From Chloroflexota bacterium (GTDB lineage: Bacteria; Chloroflexota; Dormibacteria; CF-121): a stretch of DNA of 34,814 nt. Below the pieces are notes generated by a model. The model made no database searches. It was not told where the DNA came from and saw only the letters and a program-made list of their open reading frames with translations. The stretch lies in contig VBIS01000028.1 of the NCBI GenBank assembly GCA_005880605.1, positions 1 through 34,814 of the forward strand. Reading direction: 5' to 3'. Position numbers and translations under genes: made by a program. Below are positions 20,129 to 31,234 of the stretch, in pieces. How positions within the stretch are numbered: the first letter of the stretch is position 1; every line of letters starts with the position of its first letter.

Positions 20129-21165
20129 TGGTTACCGGTTCTGCCGATGCCGCGCCGGTGCTCCGGTTGGAGCAGCTGCGGACCTACTTTGCCACCGGCG
20201 ATGGGATGGTCAAGGCGGTGGATGGCATCGACCTCCAGGTGCGGCCGGGGCGCACGCTGGGGGTGGTTGGTGAATCCGGATGCGGCAAGACGGTGACGGC
20301 GCTGTCCATCATGCGCCTCCTGCCGAGAACCGGACACATCGTAGGCGGCCGCATTCTGTTAGGAGGGCGCGACCTCGTACAAGCCGGTGAGGACGAAATG
20401 CGCGAACTCCGCGGCAACGCGGTCTCGATGATCTTCCAGGAGCCGATGACGTCGCTGAACCCGGTCTTTACCGTGGGTGACCAGGTGGGTGAGGCGATCC
20501 GGCAGCATCTCGACCTCACGGAGCGCCAGGTACGCGATCGTGTGCTCGAGATGTTCGAACTGGTCGGGATTGCGGATGCGGGCAAGCGGGTCCGCGACTA
20601 TCCCCACCAGATGAGCGGCGGGATGCGCCAGCGGGTGATGATCGCGATGGCGCTCGCCTGCAACCCCGCGGTGTTGATCGCCGATGAGCCGACCACCGCC
20701 CTCGACGTCACCATCCAGGCGCAGATCCTCGAGCTGATGCGGGAACTGCAGCGGCGTAACCGGATGGCAATCATCCTCATCACCCACGACCTCGGCGTCG
20801 TCGCCGAGATGGCTGACGAGGTCGCGGTGATGTACGCCGGCAAGGTCGTCGAGCACGGCAGTGCCGACCAGGTCTTCGATAGTCCCCGTCACCCGTACAC
20901 CCAGGGTCTGCTCGCCTCGATTCCGAGCCTGGCGGCGCGTGGCCGGCCGCTGACGGCCATCACCGGGACCGTCCCACATCCACTGAACCTGCCCCCGGGC
21001 TGTACCTTCGCCCCTCGCTGCCCGCGGGCGTTTGAGCGCTGTCCGACCGCGTTTCCGGCGCGCATGGACCAGGGCGGCGGCCACGAGGTGGCCTGCTACT
21101 TGTACGGCGACCAGGCCGAACCTGCCGCGACCCCCGATGCCGGCCGGGCGCGGCCGGCGCGATGA
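20128..21165 (+). CDS. Peptide ABC transporter ATP-binding protein (DppD/OppD family)
   Basis: [53 protein letters not shown]-terminal Cys motif [19 protein letters not shown] is intact. Confidence 0.95.
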   Translation: MVTGSADAAPVLRLEQLRTYFATGDGMVKAVDGIDLQVRPGRTLGVVGESGCGKTVTALSIMRLLPRTGHIVGGRILLGGRDLVQAGEDEMRELRGNAVSMIFQEPMTSLNPVFTVGDQVGEAIRQHLDLTERQVRDRVLEMFELVGIADAGKRVRDYPHQMSGGMRQRVMIAMALACNPAVLIADEPTTALDVTIQAQILELMRELQRRNRMAIILITHDLGVVAEMADEVAVMYAGKVVEHGSADQVFDSPRHPYTQGLLASIPSLAARGRPLTAITGTVPHPLNLPPGCTFAPRCPRAFERCPTAFPARMDQGGGHEVACYLYGDQAEPAATPDAGRARPAR

Positions 21166-22010
21166 GCGCGCTGCTGGAAGTCTCCGACCTCGTCAAGTAT
21201 TTCCCGGTCCACGGTGGGTTCTTCCAGCGTAAGGTCGCTGATGTCAAGGCGGTCGACGGCATCTCGTTCAGCATCAAGGCGGGCGAGGTGCTCGGGTTGG
21301 TGGGCGAAAGCGGCTGCGGCAAAACCACGACCGGTCGCCTGCTGCTGCGGCTGATCGAGCCCACGCGGGGGCAGATCAAGTTCGACGGCCGGGATGTGCT
21401 CGCGATGCGGCCGCGCGAGCTCAAGGCCGCCCGCGCCGAGATGCAAATCGTCTTTCAAGACCCCTACGCGTCGCTCGACCCGCGCCTGCCGATCAGCGAG
21501 ATCGTGGGCGAGGGACTGAGCAACCACGGGATGAAGAACCGGCGCCAGCGCGAAGAGGCGGTGGCCGAAATCCTGGAGAAAGTCGGGCTTCGCCGCTTCT
21601 ACGTCAATCGCTATCCCCACGAGTTCAGCGGCGGGCAGCGGCAGCGGATCGGCCTGGCGCGGGCGCTGGTGCTCCGGCCCAAGTTCGTGGTCGCCGACGA
21701 ACCGGTGTCCGCGCTCGATGTGTCGATTCAATCGCAGGTGCTCAACCTGATGGCTGAGCTGAAAGCCGAGTTCGGCCTGACCTACCTCTTCATCTCGCAC
21801 AACCTGGGCGTGGTGCAGCACGTCAGCGACCGCGTCGCCGTCATGTACCTGGGAAAGATCGTCGAGCTGGCGGACAGCGAGGACCTCTATCGGAGTCCGC
21901 AACATCCTTACACCCAGGCGCTCCTCTCGGCGGTGCCATCGCCAAACCGCCATGAGCCGCCGCTCGAGTCCAAGGCCGCCGGCCACTGGGCCGCCTGCCA
22001 CTTCGCGTAA
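21162..22010 (+). CDS. Peptide ABC transporter ATP-binding protein (DppF/OppF family), C-terminal Cys-rich segment missing
   Basis: [65 protein letters not shown]-terminus runs [33 protein letters not shown] without the expected NPPxGCxFHxRC block. Confidence 0.94.
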   Translation: MSALLEVSDLVKYFPVHGGFFQRKVADVKAVDGISFSIKAGEVLGLVGESGCGKTTTGRLLLRLIEPTRGQIKFDGRDVLAMRPRELKAARAEMQIVFQDPYASLDPRLPISEIVGEGLSNHGMKNRRQREEAVAEILEKVGLRRFYVNRYPHEFSGGQRQRIGLARALVLRPKFVVADEPVSALDVSIQSQVLNLMAELKAEFGLTYLFISHNLGVVQHVSDRVAVMYLGKIVELADSEDLYRSPQHPYTQALLSAVPSPNRHEPPLESKAAGHWAACHFA

Positions 22011-22035
22011 CCATCGCAGTCGCTAGTCTTGTCCC

Positions 22036-23478
22036 ATGAAGGATTTGGCTGAAGCGGCGCTCAACGCCGCCCAGGTGAAGGGTGCGGGCTATGCCGACGT
22101 TCGCCTCGATGAACACGTGCAGCAGGACATCGTCGTCAAGAATGGGCAGCTGGCCGCGGTGTCCGACGATGCCAGCGAGGGGTTTGGCGTGCGCGTCCTG
22201 GTGGATGGCGCCTGGGGCTTTGCCGGCAGCGCTCGGCTAAATAAAAACGAAATCGACGAAGTCGTCGATCGCGCCATCCGGATCGCGCGGGCGAGTGCTC
22301 GTGTCCGCTCGGTGCCGGTCGACCTGGGGCCGCCCGTGACCTCGCGCGGTCGCTACCGGACGCCGCTCGAGCGTGACCCATTCAGCGTGCCGCTCAGCGA
22401 AAAGGTCGACCTGCTGCTGCGGGCCGATGCGGCCATGGGTGCGGTCAAGGGCGTGGGCATTCGCGAGGGATCGATGGAATTCCTTCGGCAGCGCAAGCTG
22501 TTCGCCTCGACCGAGGGCGCCTTCATCGAGCAGGAGCTGTTCGAGAGCGGCGCCGGCATCGAGGCGACCGCCACCTCACCGGACGAGGTGCAGAACCGCT
22601 CCTATCCGAACTCCTTTGGCCGCCACCAGGGCTCCGGCGGCTACGAGTACATCACCGCGATGCAGCTCGACCGTCACGGCGGCCGGATCGCAGAAGAGTC
22701 CGTGGCGCTGCTGAGCGCGCCCCAGTGTCCGAGCGGGGTCAAGACGCTCATTCTCGATGCCAGCCAGACGGCGCTGCAGATCCATGAGTCATGCGGTCAT
22801 CCCACCGAGCTCGATCGCGTCTTCGGCATGGAGGCGGCCTATGCGGGGACCAGCTTCATGACGCCCGACAAACTGAATCACCTCCAGTACGGCTCGCCGC
22901 AGGTGACGATCACCGCGGATGCCCTCACCCCCACCGGCCTCGGCACCTTCGGTTGGGACGACGAGGGCGTGCCCGCCCAGCAATCGTTCCTGATCAAGGA
23001 AGGGCTCTTCGTCGGCTACCTCACCTCCCGTGAAACCGCCAGCGTCCTGGGGCAGCAGAGTAACGGCACGATGCGCGCGGATGGTTGGAACCGCATTCCA
23101 TTGATCCGGATGACCAACGTCAACCTGCAGCCGGGTGACTCGTCGCTGGAGCAGATGATCGCGGAAACCAAAGACGGTGTCTACATGGAGACCAACCGCA
23201 GCTGGAGCATCGACGACAAGCGCCTCAACTTCCAGTTCGGCACCCAGCTGGCCTACGAGATCGTCAACGGCAAGCGTGGCCGGTTGCTCAAGAACGCGAC
23301 CTACGCCGGCATCACGCCCGAGTTCTGGAACTCCTGCGACGCGGTCGCCGGCCGTAGCGAATGGAAAGTCTGGGGCCTGGCCAACTGCGGCAAAGGACAG
23401 CCGCCACAGACGGCTCACGTCGCGCACGGTGCGGCGCCGGCGCGCTTCCAGCACGTCAAGGTTGGCATCCTGAAATGA
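22036..23478 (+). CDS. tldD: TldD family metalloprotease subunit
   Basis: LQIHESCGHPTELDRVFGMEAAYAGTSFM (HExxxH), GWDDEGVPAQQSFLIKEGLFVGYLTSRETA. Confidence 0.92.
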   Translation: MKDLAEAALNAAQVKGAGYADVRLDEHVQQDIVVKNGQLAAVSDDASEGFGVRVLVDGAWGFAGSARLNKNEIDEVVDRAIRIARASARVRSVPVDLGPPVTSRGRYRTPLERDPFSVPLSEKVDLLLRADAAMGAVKGVGIREGSMEFLRQRKLFASTEGAFIEQELFESGAGIEATATSPDEVQNRSYPNSFGRHQGSGGYEYITAMQLDRHGGRIAEESVALLSAPQCPSGVKTLILDASQTALQIHESCGHPTELDRVFGMEAAYAGTSFMTPDKLNHLQYGSPQVTITADALTPTGLGTFGWDDEGVPAQQSFLIKEGLFVGYLTSRETASVLGQQSNGTMRADGWNRIPLIRMTNVNLQPGDSSLEQMIAETKDGVYMETNRSWSIDDKRLNFQFGTQLAYEIVNGKRGRLLKNATYAGITPEFWNSCDAVAGRSEWKVWGLANCGKGQPPQTAHVAHGAAPARFQHVKVGILK

Positions 23479-24818
23479 AGAGCATGAAGGCGGCGCGCCT
23501 CACCGAGGAGGCCGAAGTCAAGGAGTTCATCGACCGGTTGCTGCAGGCGTCGCGCGCGGCGCAGACCGAGGTTATGGTCACGGAGTGGGACAGTGCGCTC
23601 ACCCGCTTCGCCAACAACGGCATCCACCAGAACGTGGCCGAGCGAGACGTGAGCGTGCGGGTGCGGGTGGTCAAGGATGGTAAGACCGGGGTGGCGACCA
23701 TCAACCAGATGAACGAGGCGGCCGCCACCGATGTCCTCAAGCGAGCCATCGCCATTGCCGACCTGCAACCGGAGGGGGAGGTCGTTCCCATGCCCGGGCC
23801 GGCGAAAAGCAAGCCGGTCGAGGCCTGGTCCGACGCGACCGCGGCGGCGACGCCGGAGGAGCGCGCCGACTTCGTCGAGACCATCTGCGCGAAAGCGAAA
23901 CGGGCCGGACTCCAGGCATTCGGGGCTTTCAGTACCGGGGCCGAGCAGCTGGCCATCGCCAACTCACTCGGCGTCTATCACTACCATCGATCGACCGAGG
24001 CCACCATCAACTCAGTCGTCATGGGTGAGGCAGGTTCGGGCTACGCCGATCGGGGCGCCGTCGACGTCCGGGAGCTGGACAAGGACGAGCTGGCCAACGA
24101 GGTCATCGACAAGACGCAGCGCAACCAGAATGCGCAGCCCATCGAGCCAGGGGTCTACGAGGTCGTGCTCGAGGAATACGCCGTCGCCGAGATGCTGGAG
24201 TTCATGAGCTATACCGGGTTCAGCGCGCTCGCCGTGGAAGAGGATCGCAGCTTCATGCGGCTGGGAGAGCGCATCACCGGCGAGCAGGTCACCATCTGGG
24301 ATGACGGTCTCGATGCTTCGGGCCTCCCGGCGCCCTTCGACTTCGAAGGTGTGCCCAAGCAACGAGTCGACCTGATCAACAAGGGCGTCGCCACCGCTGT
24401 CGTCTACGACATGATGACGGCCGCCAAAGAAGGCCGCCGGTCGACGGGCCATGGCCTGCCGGCGCCGAACACGGAAGGCCCCTACGCCGTCAACCTCTTC
24501 ATGCAACCGGGCTCGGTCGCGAAGCCCGATCTCATCTCAGGGATCAAACGCGGCATCTGGGTCACCCGCTTCTGGTACGTGCGGATCGTGCACCCCAAGC
24601 TCTCGATCATCACCGGGATGACCCGTGATGGTACGTTCCTGATCGAAAACGGCAAGATCACCCGACCGGTCAAGGATCTTCGCTTCACCCAGAGCATGCT
24701 GGAGGCCCTGAACGGAACGCTCGCCGCCGGCAAGACAACCAAGCTGCAGATCGGAGAGTTCATCGGCGCCTCGCGGGTCCCGGCGCTTCACCTCAAAGCA
24801 TTTACCTTCACCAGTTGA
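23475..24818 (+). CDS. TldE/PmbA family metalloprotease regulator-type subunit
   Basis: Follows tldD with ATGA overlap; EVMVTEWDSALTRFANNGIHQNVAERDVSVRVRVVKDGKTGVA...; TldE-like C-terminal domain. Confidence 0.88.
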   Translation: MKSMKAARLTEEAEVKEFIDRLLQASRAAQTEVMVTEWDSALTRFANNGIHQNVAERDVSVRVRVVKDGKTGVATINQMNEAAATDVLKRAIAIADLQPEGEVVPMPGPAKSKPVEAWSDATAAATPEERADFVETICAKAKRAGLQAFGAFSTGAEQLAIANSLGVYHYHRSTEATINSVVMGEAGSGYADRGAVDVRELDKDELANEVIDKTQRNQNAQPIEPGVYEVVLEEYAVAEMLEFMSYTGFSALAVEEDRSFMRLGERITGEQVTIWDDGLDASGLPAPFDFEGVPKQRVDLINKGVATAVVYDMMTAAKEGRRSTGHGLPAPNTEGPYAVNLFMQPGSVAKPDLISGIKRGIWVTRFWYVRIVHPKLSIITGMTRDGTFLIENGKITRPVKDLRFTQSMLEALNGTLAAGKTTKLQIGEFIGASRVPALHLKAFTFTS

Positions 24819-25540
24819 GCCGCTACCCGCTCGTCGGTCTGCCCACGCTAGCGATCCCGCCGGGTCCCAAGCCGCCCCGCTTCGGGATCAACCAGAGTTA
24901 TGTACGAGCGCTTACGGCCGCCGGCTGCGCTCCCATCCTCATCCCGATCTTCGAAGACGACGATCGGCTGCGGGCCATCTACGAGCGACTCGATGGGATC
25001 GTCTTCCCCGGCGGCGCCGACGTCGCGCCCGAAGAGTACGGCGAAGCGCCGATCGACAACCTCAATGTCGTCGAGCCGCCGCGTGACCGGACCGAGCTGA
25101 CTCTCGCACGCTGGGCGTTTGCCGACGACCTGCCCACGCTCGGCATCTGCCGCGGGCAGCAACTTCTCAACGTCGCCCTTGGTGGCAGCCTTTACCAGGA
25201 TCTCCGCCACCAGAGGGTTACGACGGTCGAGCATTCGGACGCGGATGGCCGAGCACGCAACGCGCTGCTGCATCGGGTGCGCCTCGACCCCGGCTCGCGG
25301 CTAGCGCAGCTGATCGACGAAACCAGCATCGAGGTCAACAGCCTTCATCACCAGGCCGTCAAAGACATTGCCGCGCCGCTAACCACGACCGGGACGTCCG
25401 ACGATGGCGTGATCGAAGCGCTCGAGTCACGCGATCGGCGCTTCCTGATCGCGGTGCAGTGGCATCCCGAGGAGATCGATGACCTGCCCTGGGTTCAACG
25501 TTTGTTCGCCGGATTCGCTCGGGCGGCTTCCGGCGAGTAG
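24815..25540 (+). CDS. Gamma-glutamyl-gamma-aminobutyrate hydrolase-like class I glutamine amidotransferase (peptidase C26)
   Basis: DGIVFPGGADVAPEEYGE, LGICRGQQLLNVALGGSLYQDL, EVNSLHHQAVKDIA, IAVQWHPEEID. TTG start overlaps upstream stop. Confidence 0.92.
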   Translation: MSRYPLVGLPTLAIPPGPKPPRFGINQSYVRALTAAGCAPILIPIFEDDDRLRAIYERLDGIVFPGGADVAPEEYGEAPIDNLNVVEPPRDRTELTLARWAFADDLPTLGICRGQQLLNVALGGSLYQDLRHQRVTTVEHSDADGRARNALLHRVRLDPGSRLAQLIDETSIEVNSLHHQAVKDIAAPLTTTGTSDDGVIEALESRDRRFLIAVQWHPEEIDDLPWVQRLFAGFARAASGE

Positions 25541-25930
25541 TCAGCTCTGGCTGGCGGCCTCCTTCAGCCAGGGAAGGGCGACCCCAAGCGGTCCGACCAG
25601 GAGTCCAAACTGCTCCGCATCCAAGCGGCGACGCGCGGCGATGGCGGTTGCCGCATCGCCGACGGCCCACCATGTCGGACTCTGTGGTGGATCTCCTGCG
25701 CGCTCGGCGGCGGCATCGAAGATTTGACGGTAGGAATCACCGCCGAGTGCCGCTAACGCTTGGCGACGGGCGGCTTCAACCTTCGGCTGCGACGCGCTCC
25801 AGGCCTGCTGCTGCCGCTTGCTGATGAGGGCCCTCGCCGGATCGCTCAGCCCGAGCAATCCCTGGTAGAAGCGATCTACCAGGGATCCGCTCGTCGCCGA
25901 ATCGCCGTCCTTGACAAAGGCCCGGCTCAT
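25541..25930 (-). CDS. Hypothetical protein downstream of lon
   Basis: 129-aa ORF co-directional with lon, 10-nt gap; no motif recognised. Confidence 0.55.
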   Translation of the reverse strand: MSRAFVKDGDSATSGSLVDRFYQGLLGLSDPARALISKRQQQAWSASQPKVEAARRQALAALGGDSYRQIFDAAAERAGDPPQSPTWWAVGDAATAIAARRRLDAEQFGLLVGPLGVALPWLKEAASQS

Positions 25931-25940
25931 CAGAATCTGC

Positions 25941-28277
25941 TTAGGCGGCCTTCGTCAGCGGCTCGCTCTTCGGTTCCAGGGCCCAGTCGAGCACCTGGCG
26001 GACGTCCTTGGCGAGGTGGATCGTCATCGCATCCCGGACGCTCTGCGGGAGGTCATCCAGGTCCGCCTCGTTTCGATACGGCAGGATGACTTCGGTCAGC
26101 CCGGCGCGGTGCGCGGCCAACAGCTTCTGCTTGACGCCGCCGATTGGCAGCACCTTGCCCTGCAGCGTGACCTCGCCGGTCATGCCGACCGTCGGTCGCA
26201 CCGGTCGCCCGCTGAACAGGCTGACCAGCGCCGTCACCATCGTGACGCCCGCTGACGGCCCGTCCTTGGGAACGGCGCCAGCCGGGACGTGGACGTGGAT
26301 CGCCTTCTCCTCGAAGCCGGGCGCGATGCCCAGCTCGGTCGCGTGCGAGCGCACGTAGGACAGTCCGATCTGCGCCGATTCCTTCATGACGTCGCCCAGC
26401 TGACCGGTCAGGGTGAGCCCCTTCTGGCCATCCATGGCGGCGGCCTCGAGGAAGAGCACCTCGCCGCCGATGCCGGTCACGGCCAGGCCGGTCGCGACCC
26501 CGGGCACGGAGGTCCGCTCGGCGACTTCTTCATGGAACTTCGCCCGGCCAAGGTACTTCGTCACATCGTCGCCCTGCACCTGAATCGGCGCCGTCACCTT
26601 ACCGGCTTCGATCTGGGTCGCGACCTTGCGGAGCAACCGCCCGAGCTCGCGCTCCAGGTTACGCACGCCGGCTTCACGTGTGTGCTCGACGATGATGCGC
26701 CGGATGGCGTCATCGCTGACGACCACCTCTTCGGCCGTGAGCCCGTTGCGGTTCAGCTGGCGACCAAGTAGGTGATCCCGCCCGATCGCGAGCTTCTCCT
26801 CTTCCGTGTAGCCATCCAGCCGGATGATTTCCATCCGGTCGAGCAGCGGCCCGGGGATGGTGTCGGCGACGTTGGCCGTCGGGATGAACAGGACTTCCGA
26901 GAGGTCGAGGTCGACTTCCAGGTAGTGGTCGCGGAACGAATGGTTCTGCGCCGGGTCGAGGACTTCGAGCAGTGCCGACGAGGGGTCACCTCGATAATCG
27001 CTGCCGACCTTGTCGATCTCGTCGAGCATGATCACCGGGTTTTTCGTGCCCGCCTCTTTGAGCGCGCGCGCGATCCGTCCGGGCAGCGCGCCGACATAGG
27101 TGCGCCGATGACCACGGATTTCGGCTTCATCATGGATGCCGCCGAGCGAGATCCGAGTGAACTTGCGGCCGAGGGCCCGTGCGACCGACTCCCCGAGTGA
27201 GGTCTTGCCCACGCCGGGCGGCCCCACGAGCGTGATGATCGCGCCCGAGCCGCGGCCGCCGGCCAGCGCCAGCCCGCGGGAATCACGCCGCTTGCGAACG
27301 GCGAGGAACTCGATGATGCGATCCTTGACGTCGTCCAGACCGGTGTGGTCATCGTCGAGGACACGCCGTGCCTCGGCGACGTCGAACTGGTCGGGGGTGC
27401 GCTTGTTCCAGGGCATGTCGAGCATCCAGTCCAGGTAGTTGCGGATCCATCCGGCCTCTGGGTTCTGGTCACTGGTCCGTTCCAGGCGGTCGAGCTCGCG
27501 CTCAACCTCTTTGCGGACGGCTTCAGGCATGCCTGCCTCGTCGATCTTCTTGCGGTAGTCGGCGGCGACGTCCGAGTCGCCCTCGCCGAGCTCCTTCTTG
27601 ATGGCGTCCATCTGCTGCCGCAGGAGGAACTCGCGCTGGCGCTTCTCCATCCCCTCCGCGACATCGCTGCGGATCTTGTTCTTCAACGATGCGTCGGCGA
27701 GAGTGTCGCGCGTCCAGGCGATCAGCTTCTTCAGCCGCTGCTCGACGTCGAGCGTCTCGAGGATCTCTACCTTCTTCTCGAGGGAAAGGTCGGGCGAATA
27801 ACCCGCCAGGTCGGACAGCTGGGCGGGGCGGTCGATGTTCCTGACCATCTGGAACACCTCGCTCTGATCGCGAAGCTCCAGCAGGTTCTCAATCAAGGCC
27901 TTGTACTCGCGGGCGAGGACGTGCGACGTCTCCGTCAGCGGGTTGACCTCCTGCGCCGGCTGGGCGAGCACCCGCAGGGCCGGGCCGGTGCCCGCGGCGG
28001 CGCTGCCGACCGAGGCACGATGCAGCCCCTGCAGGATGGCGACCTCGACGCCGTTAGGCAGCTTCCGGGAATCCTCGATCTTGGCGACCGTGCCGATGCT
28101 GGCGTACTTGCCTTCGACCCGAGGAACGAGCAGGACCAGGCCGTCGCCCTCTCGCGCGGCGGCGATGGCGGCCCCCGCCTCCTCGCGCTCGACGGGGATG
28201 GTGACGACCATACCGGGTAGTACCACCGCGTTGTTGAGCGGCAGCAGGGGGATGAATTCAGTTTTAAGTTCAGGCAT
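25941..28277 (-). CDS. lon: ATP-dependent protease Lon
   Basis: IPLLPLNNAVVLPGMVVTIPV; VGPPGVGKTSLGESVARALGRKFTRISLGGIHDEAEIRGHRRTYVGALPG; catalytic PKDGPSAGVTMVTALVS. SD AAGGAG upstream. Confidence 0.97.
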   Translation of the reverse strand: MPELKTEFIPLLPLNNAVVLPGMVVTIPVEREEAGAAIAAAREGDGLVLLVPRVEGKYASIGTVAKIEDSRKLPNGVEVAILQGLHRASVGSAAAGTGPALRVLAQPAQEVNPLTETSHVLAREYKALIENLLELRDQSEVFQMVRNIDRPAQLSDLAGYSPDLSLEKKVEILETLDVEQRLKKLIAWTRDTLADASLKNKIRSDVAEGMEKRQREFLLRQQMDAIKKELGEGDSDVAADYRKKIDEAGMPEAVRKEVERELDRLERTSDQNPEAGWIRNYLDWMLDMPWNKRTPDQFDVAEARRVLDDDHTGLDDVKDRIIEFLAVRKRRDSRGLALAGGRGSGAIITLVGPPGVGKTSLGESVARALGRKFTRISLGGIHDEAEIRGHRRTYVGALPGRIARALKEAGTKNPVIMLDEIDKVGSDYRGDPSSALLEVLDPAQNHSFRDHYLEVDLDLSEVLFIPTANVADTIPGPLLDRMEIIRLDGYTEEEKLAIGRDHLLGRQLNRNGLTAEEVVVSDDAIRRIIVEHTREAGVRNLERELGRLLRKVATQIEAGKVTAPIQVQGDDVTKYLGRAKFHEEVAERTSVPGVATGLAVTGIGGEVLFLEAAAMDGQKGLTLTGQLGDVMKESAQIGLSYVRSHATELGIAPGFEEKAIHVHVPAGAVPKDGPSAGVTMVTALVSLFSGRPVRPTVGMTGEVTLQGKVLPIGGVKQKLLAAHRAGLTEVILPYRNEADLDDLPQSVRDAMTIHLAKDVRQVLDWALEPKSEPLTKAA

Positions 28278-28282
28278 TGCTT

Positions 28283-28912
28283 CTACTTCTCCTTAGTGTT
28301 CTCGTCAGGAACAACCTGCGAGACCTTAGGTTTATGCCCAAAACCGGCACCGCCAAACGAAAGCGACCGGATGACGTCCTCGATACTGGCCGCAACTACC
28401 TCGGGAGGCCGTGCCCCATCGATCACCTTGAGCTTGCCCTGATCGTTGTAGTACCTGATCAGGGGGGCGGTCCGGTCGAGGAAGACGTCCAGGCGATGGT
28501 CGACGATCCCCTCGAGGTCGTCGCTGCGGTGGCGCTGGCCGAGGCGCTCCTTGACCGCCTGCGGGTCGAGCTGCAAATAGAGGACGGCATCCAGGGGCCG
28601 GTCGAGCGCCGTCAGCATGCTGTCCAGCGCCTGCGCCTGGGGAACGGTCCGGGGGAACCCATCGAGGATGAAGCCCTGCTGGGTATCAGGGTCCAGGAGC
28701 CGGTGCTGGATCAGGTCGACCACCAGGCCGTCCGGCACCAGCTCGCCGCGGTCGAGGTAGGCCCTGACCCGCTTTCCCAGCGGGGTCCCGCTCGCCACCT
28801 GGGCCCGCAGGATGTCCCCGGTCGCGATCGCCGGGATCCCGTACTTCTCGGATAGCATCGCCGCCTGGGTCCCTTTGCCAGATCCCGGTGGCCCCAGCAG
28901 AACGAGATCCAA
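28283..28912 (-). CDS. adk: Adenylate kinase
   Basis: MDLVLLGPPGSGKGTQAAMLSEKYGIPAIATGDILR; FILDGFPRTVPQAQALD; short-LID RLGQRHRSDD. TTG 28912 preferred over GTG 28918 because GGAGG is correctly spaced for it. Confidence 0.94.
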   Translation of the reverse strand: MDLVLLGPPGSGKGTQAAMLSEKYGIPAIATGDILRAQVASGTPLGKRVRAYLDRGELVPDGLVVDLIQHRLLDPDTQQGFILDGFPRTVPQAQALDSMLTALDRPLDAVLYLQLDPQAVKERLGQRHRSDDLEGIVDHRLDVFLDRTAPLIRYYNDQGKLKVIDGARPPEVVAASIEDVIRSLSFGGAGFGHKPKVSQVVPDENTKEK

Positions 28913-28951
28913 CGCCACGCCTCCATGATGCGCCCCGGCGCAACTGGGGGA

Positions 28952-29689
28952 TCAGCAGGGGAAGCCGATCGGCTCCGAATACGCGGTGGCGGCTTGGTCC
29001 TCTCGGATGTACCCGACGTGCACCATTTGGGCCAGCACGTTGAACTGGCGCGCCCGGGCGGAACACGGGTTTCGATAGAGGTCGTAGTAGGAGGGCGACT
29101 GGGGGAGGCCGGCCAGCATGGAGGCGCGCGCCAGGTCGAGCGTTGCCGGCGCCCGGTGGAAATAGACGGTTGACGCCTGCCCGATCCCATAGGCGCCGTG
29201 CCCGTAGTAGACGGCGTTCAAATAGTTCTCCAGGATCGTGTGCTTGCTGAACTTCGACTCCAGCTTCAAGGCCAGCACCAGGTTCTCCGGCTTCCGCCAG
29301 CCGTCGTCATCATTGTTCATGTACAGCACCTTGATCAGCTGCTGCGTCAGGGTGCTGCCGCCTTCGAGCGCCCGATGGTGATACAGGTCGGTCAGCGTGG
29401 CGCGCACCAATCCCTGGGTGTCGATGCCTCGATGCTGGTAGAAGCGCTCGTCCTCGATGGCGATCAGCGCCTCGCTCAATTGGTCGGGGACGTCATTGAG
29501 GGCGACCCGGGTCCCACCGTGCTTGGCGAGGATCGCCTCGACCCGATGGGGCATGTCGTCGACGGAGGGAGTGATGACGAAGCCGACGGCGACGGCGATG
29601 CCAAACAGGGCCGGTAGGCCCAGGGCCACCGCGACGACCACGGCGACCACCGACTGCCGTCGGGTGCGCCGGGGCATTGCGGGATGCAT
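28952..29689 (-). CDS. Monofunctional peptidoglycan glycosyltransferase (GT51)
   Basis: EALIAIEDERFYQHRGIDTQGLVRA, EGGSTLTQQLIKVLYM, KLESKFSKHTILENYLNAVYYGHGAYGIGQASTVYF; N-terminal TM. Confidence 0.9.
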   Translation of the reverse strand: MHPAMPRRTRRQSVVAVVVAVALGLPALFGIAVAVGFVITPSVDDMPHRVEAILAKHGGTRVALNDVPDQLSEALIAIEDERFYQHRGIDTQGLVRATLTDLYHHRALEGGSTLTQQLIKVLYMNNDDDGWRKPENLVLALKLESKFSKHTILENYLNAVYYGHGAYGIGQASTVYFHRAPATLDLARASMLAGLPQSPSYYDLYRNPCSARARQFNVLAQMVHVGYIREDQAATAYSEPIGFPC

Positions 29690-29729
29690 TCTATCGGCGC
29701 GCCGGGACGGAATTGCCTAAAGGGCGCAG

Positions 29730-29741
29730 TAAAATGGGATC

Positions 29742-29744
<3 letters not shown>
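29730..29744 (+). promoter_or_regulatory. Putative leaderless promoter: TAAAAT-N6-GTG of pdxS
   Basis: TAAAAT 29730-29735, 6-nt spacer, GTG start 29742. Confidence 0.5.
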
Positions 29745-30646
<902 letters not shown>

Positions 30647-30650
<4 letters not shown>

Positions 30651-31234
30651 GTACCAGACGCCGCGTCGGCGTCCTCGCGCTGCAGGGGGATTTTCGGGAA
30701 CACCTGGCGGCGCTGCGGGCCACCGAGGTCGAAGGCGTGCCGGTCCGGCTCGCGACTGATCTTGAAAACGTCGACGCCCTCATCCTGCCCGGCGGAGAAA
30801 GTACCACGATGGCTCGATTGATGGAACCCGCCTTGCGCGACTCGATCCAGCGTCGGGTCGCCGCCGGCATGCCGGTGATGGGAACCTGCGCCGGGATGAT
30901 CCTGATGGCCCGGGACGTCACGGACGGCCGGGTGGACCAGGAACCGCTGCAGCTGATGGACATCGGGGTGAGGCGCAACGCCTATGGCCGGCAGATCGAT
31001 AGCTTCGAGGCCGAGGTCGAGTCCCACGCCATCGGCGGCGTGGGACCTGCGGTTTTTATCCGCGCTCCGCAACTGGTCCAGCACGGCGACAGCGTCGAGG
31101 AGCTGGCGCGCCACGGCGATCAGGTGGTGGCCGTCAGGCAAGGCAACCGGCTGGCGCTCGCCTTCCATCCAGAGTTGACGCCGGACCGGCGATGGCACCA
31201 GTACTTTCTGACCTTCAACGGGGAGAAGCGGTGA
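30647..31234 (+). CDS. pdxT: Pyridoxal 5'-phosphate synthase glutaminase subunit PdxT
   Basis: [56 protein letters not shown] overlap with pdxS. Confidence 0.96.

Noticed and set aside
27345-28220. 291-aa plus-strand ORF
   Set aside because: Antisense to lon.
28283-28912. Adenylate kinase LID deletion
   Set aside because: Short-LID adenylate kinases (RxxxRxxDD without zinc finger) are a normal natural variant, unlike the other lesions.
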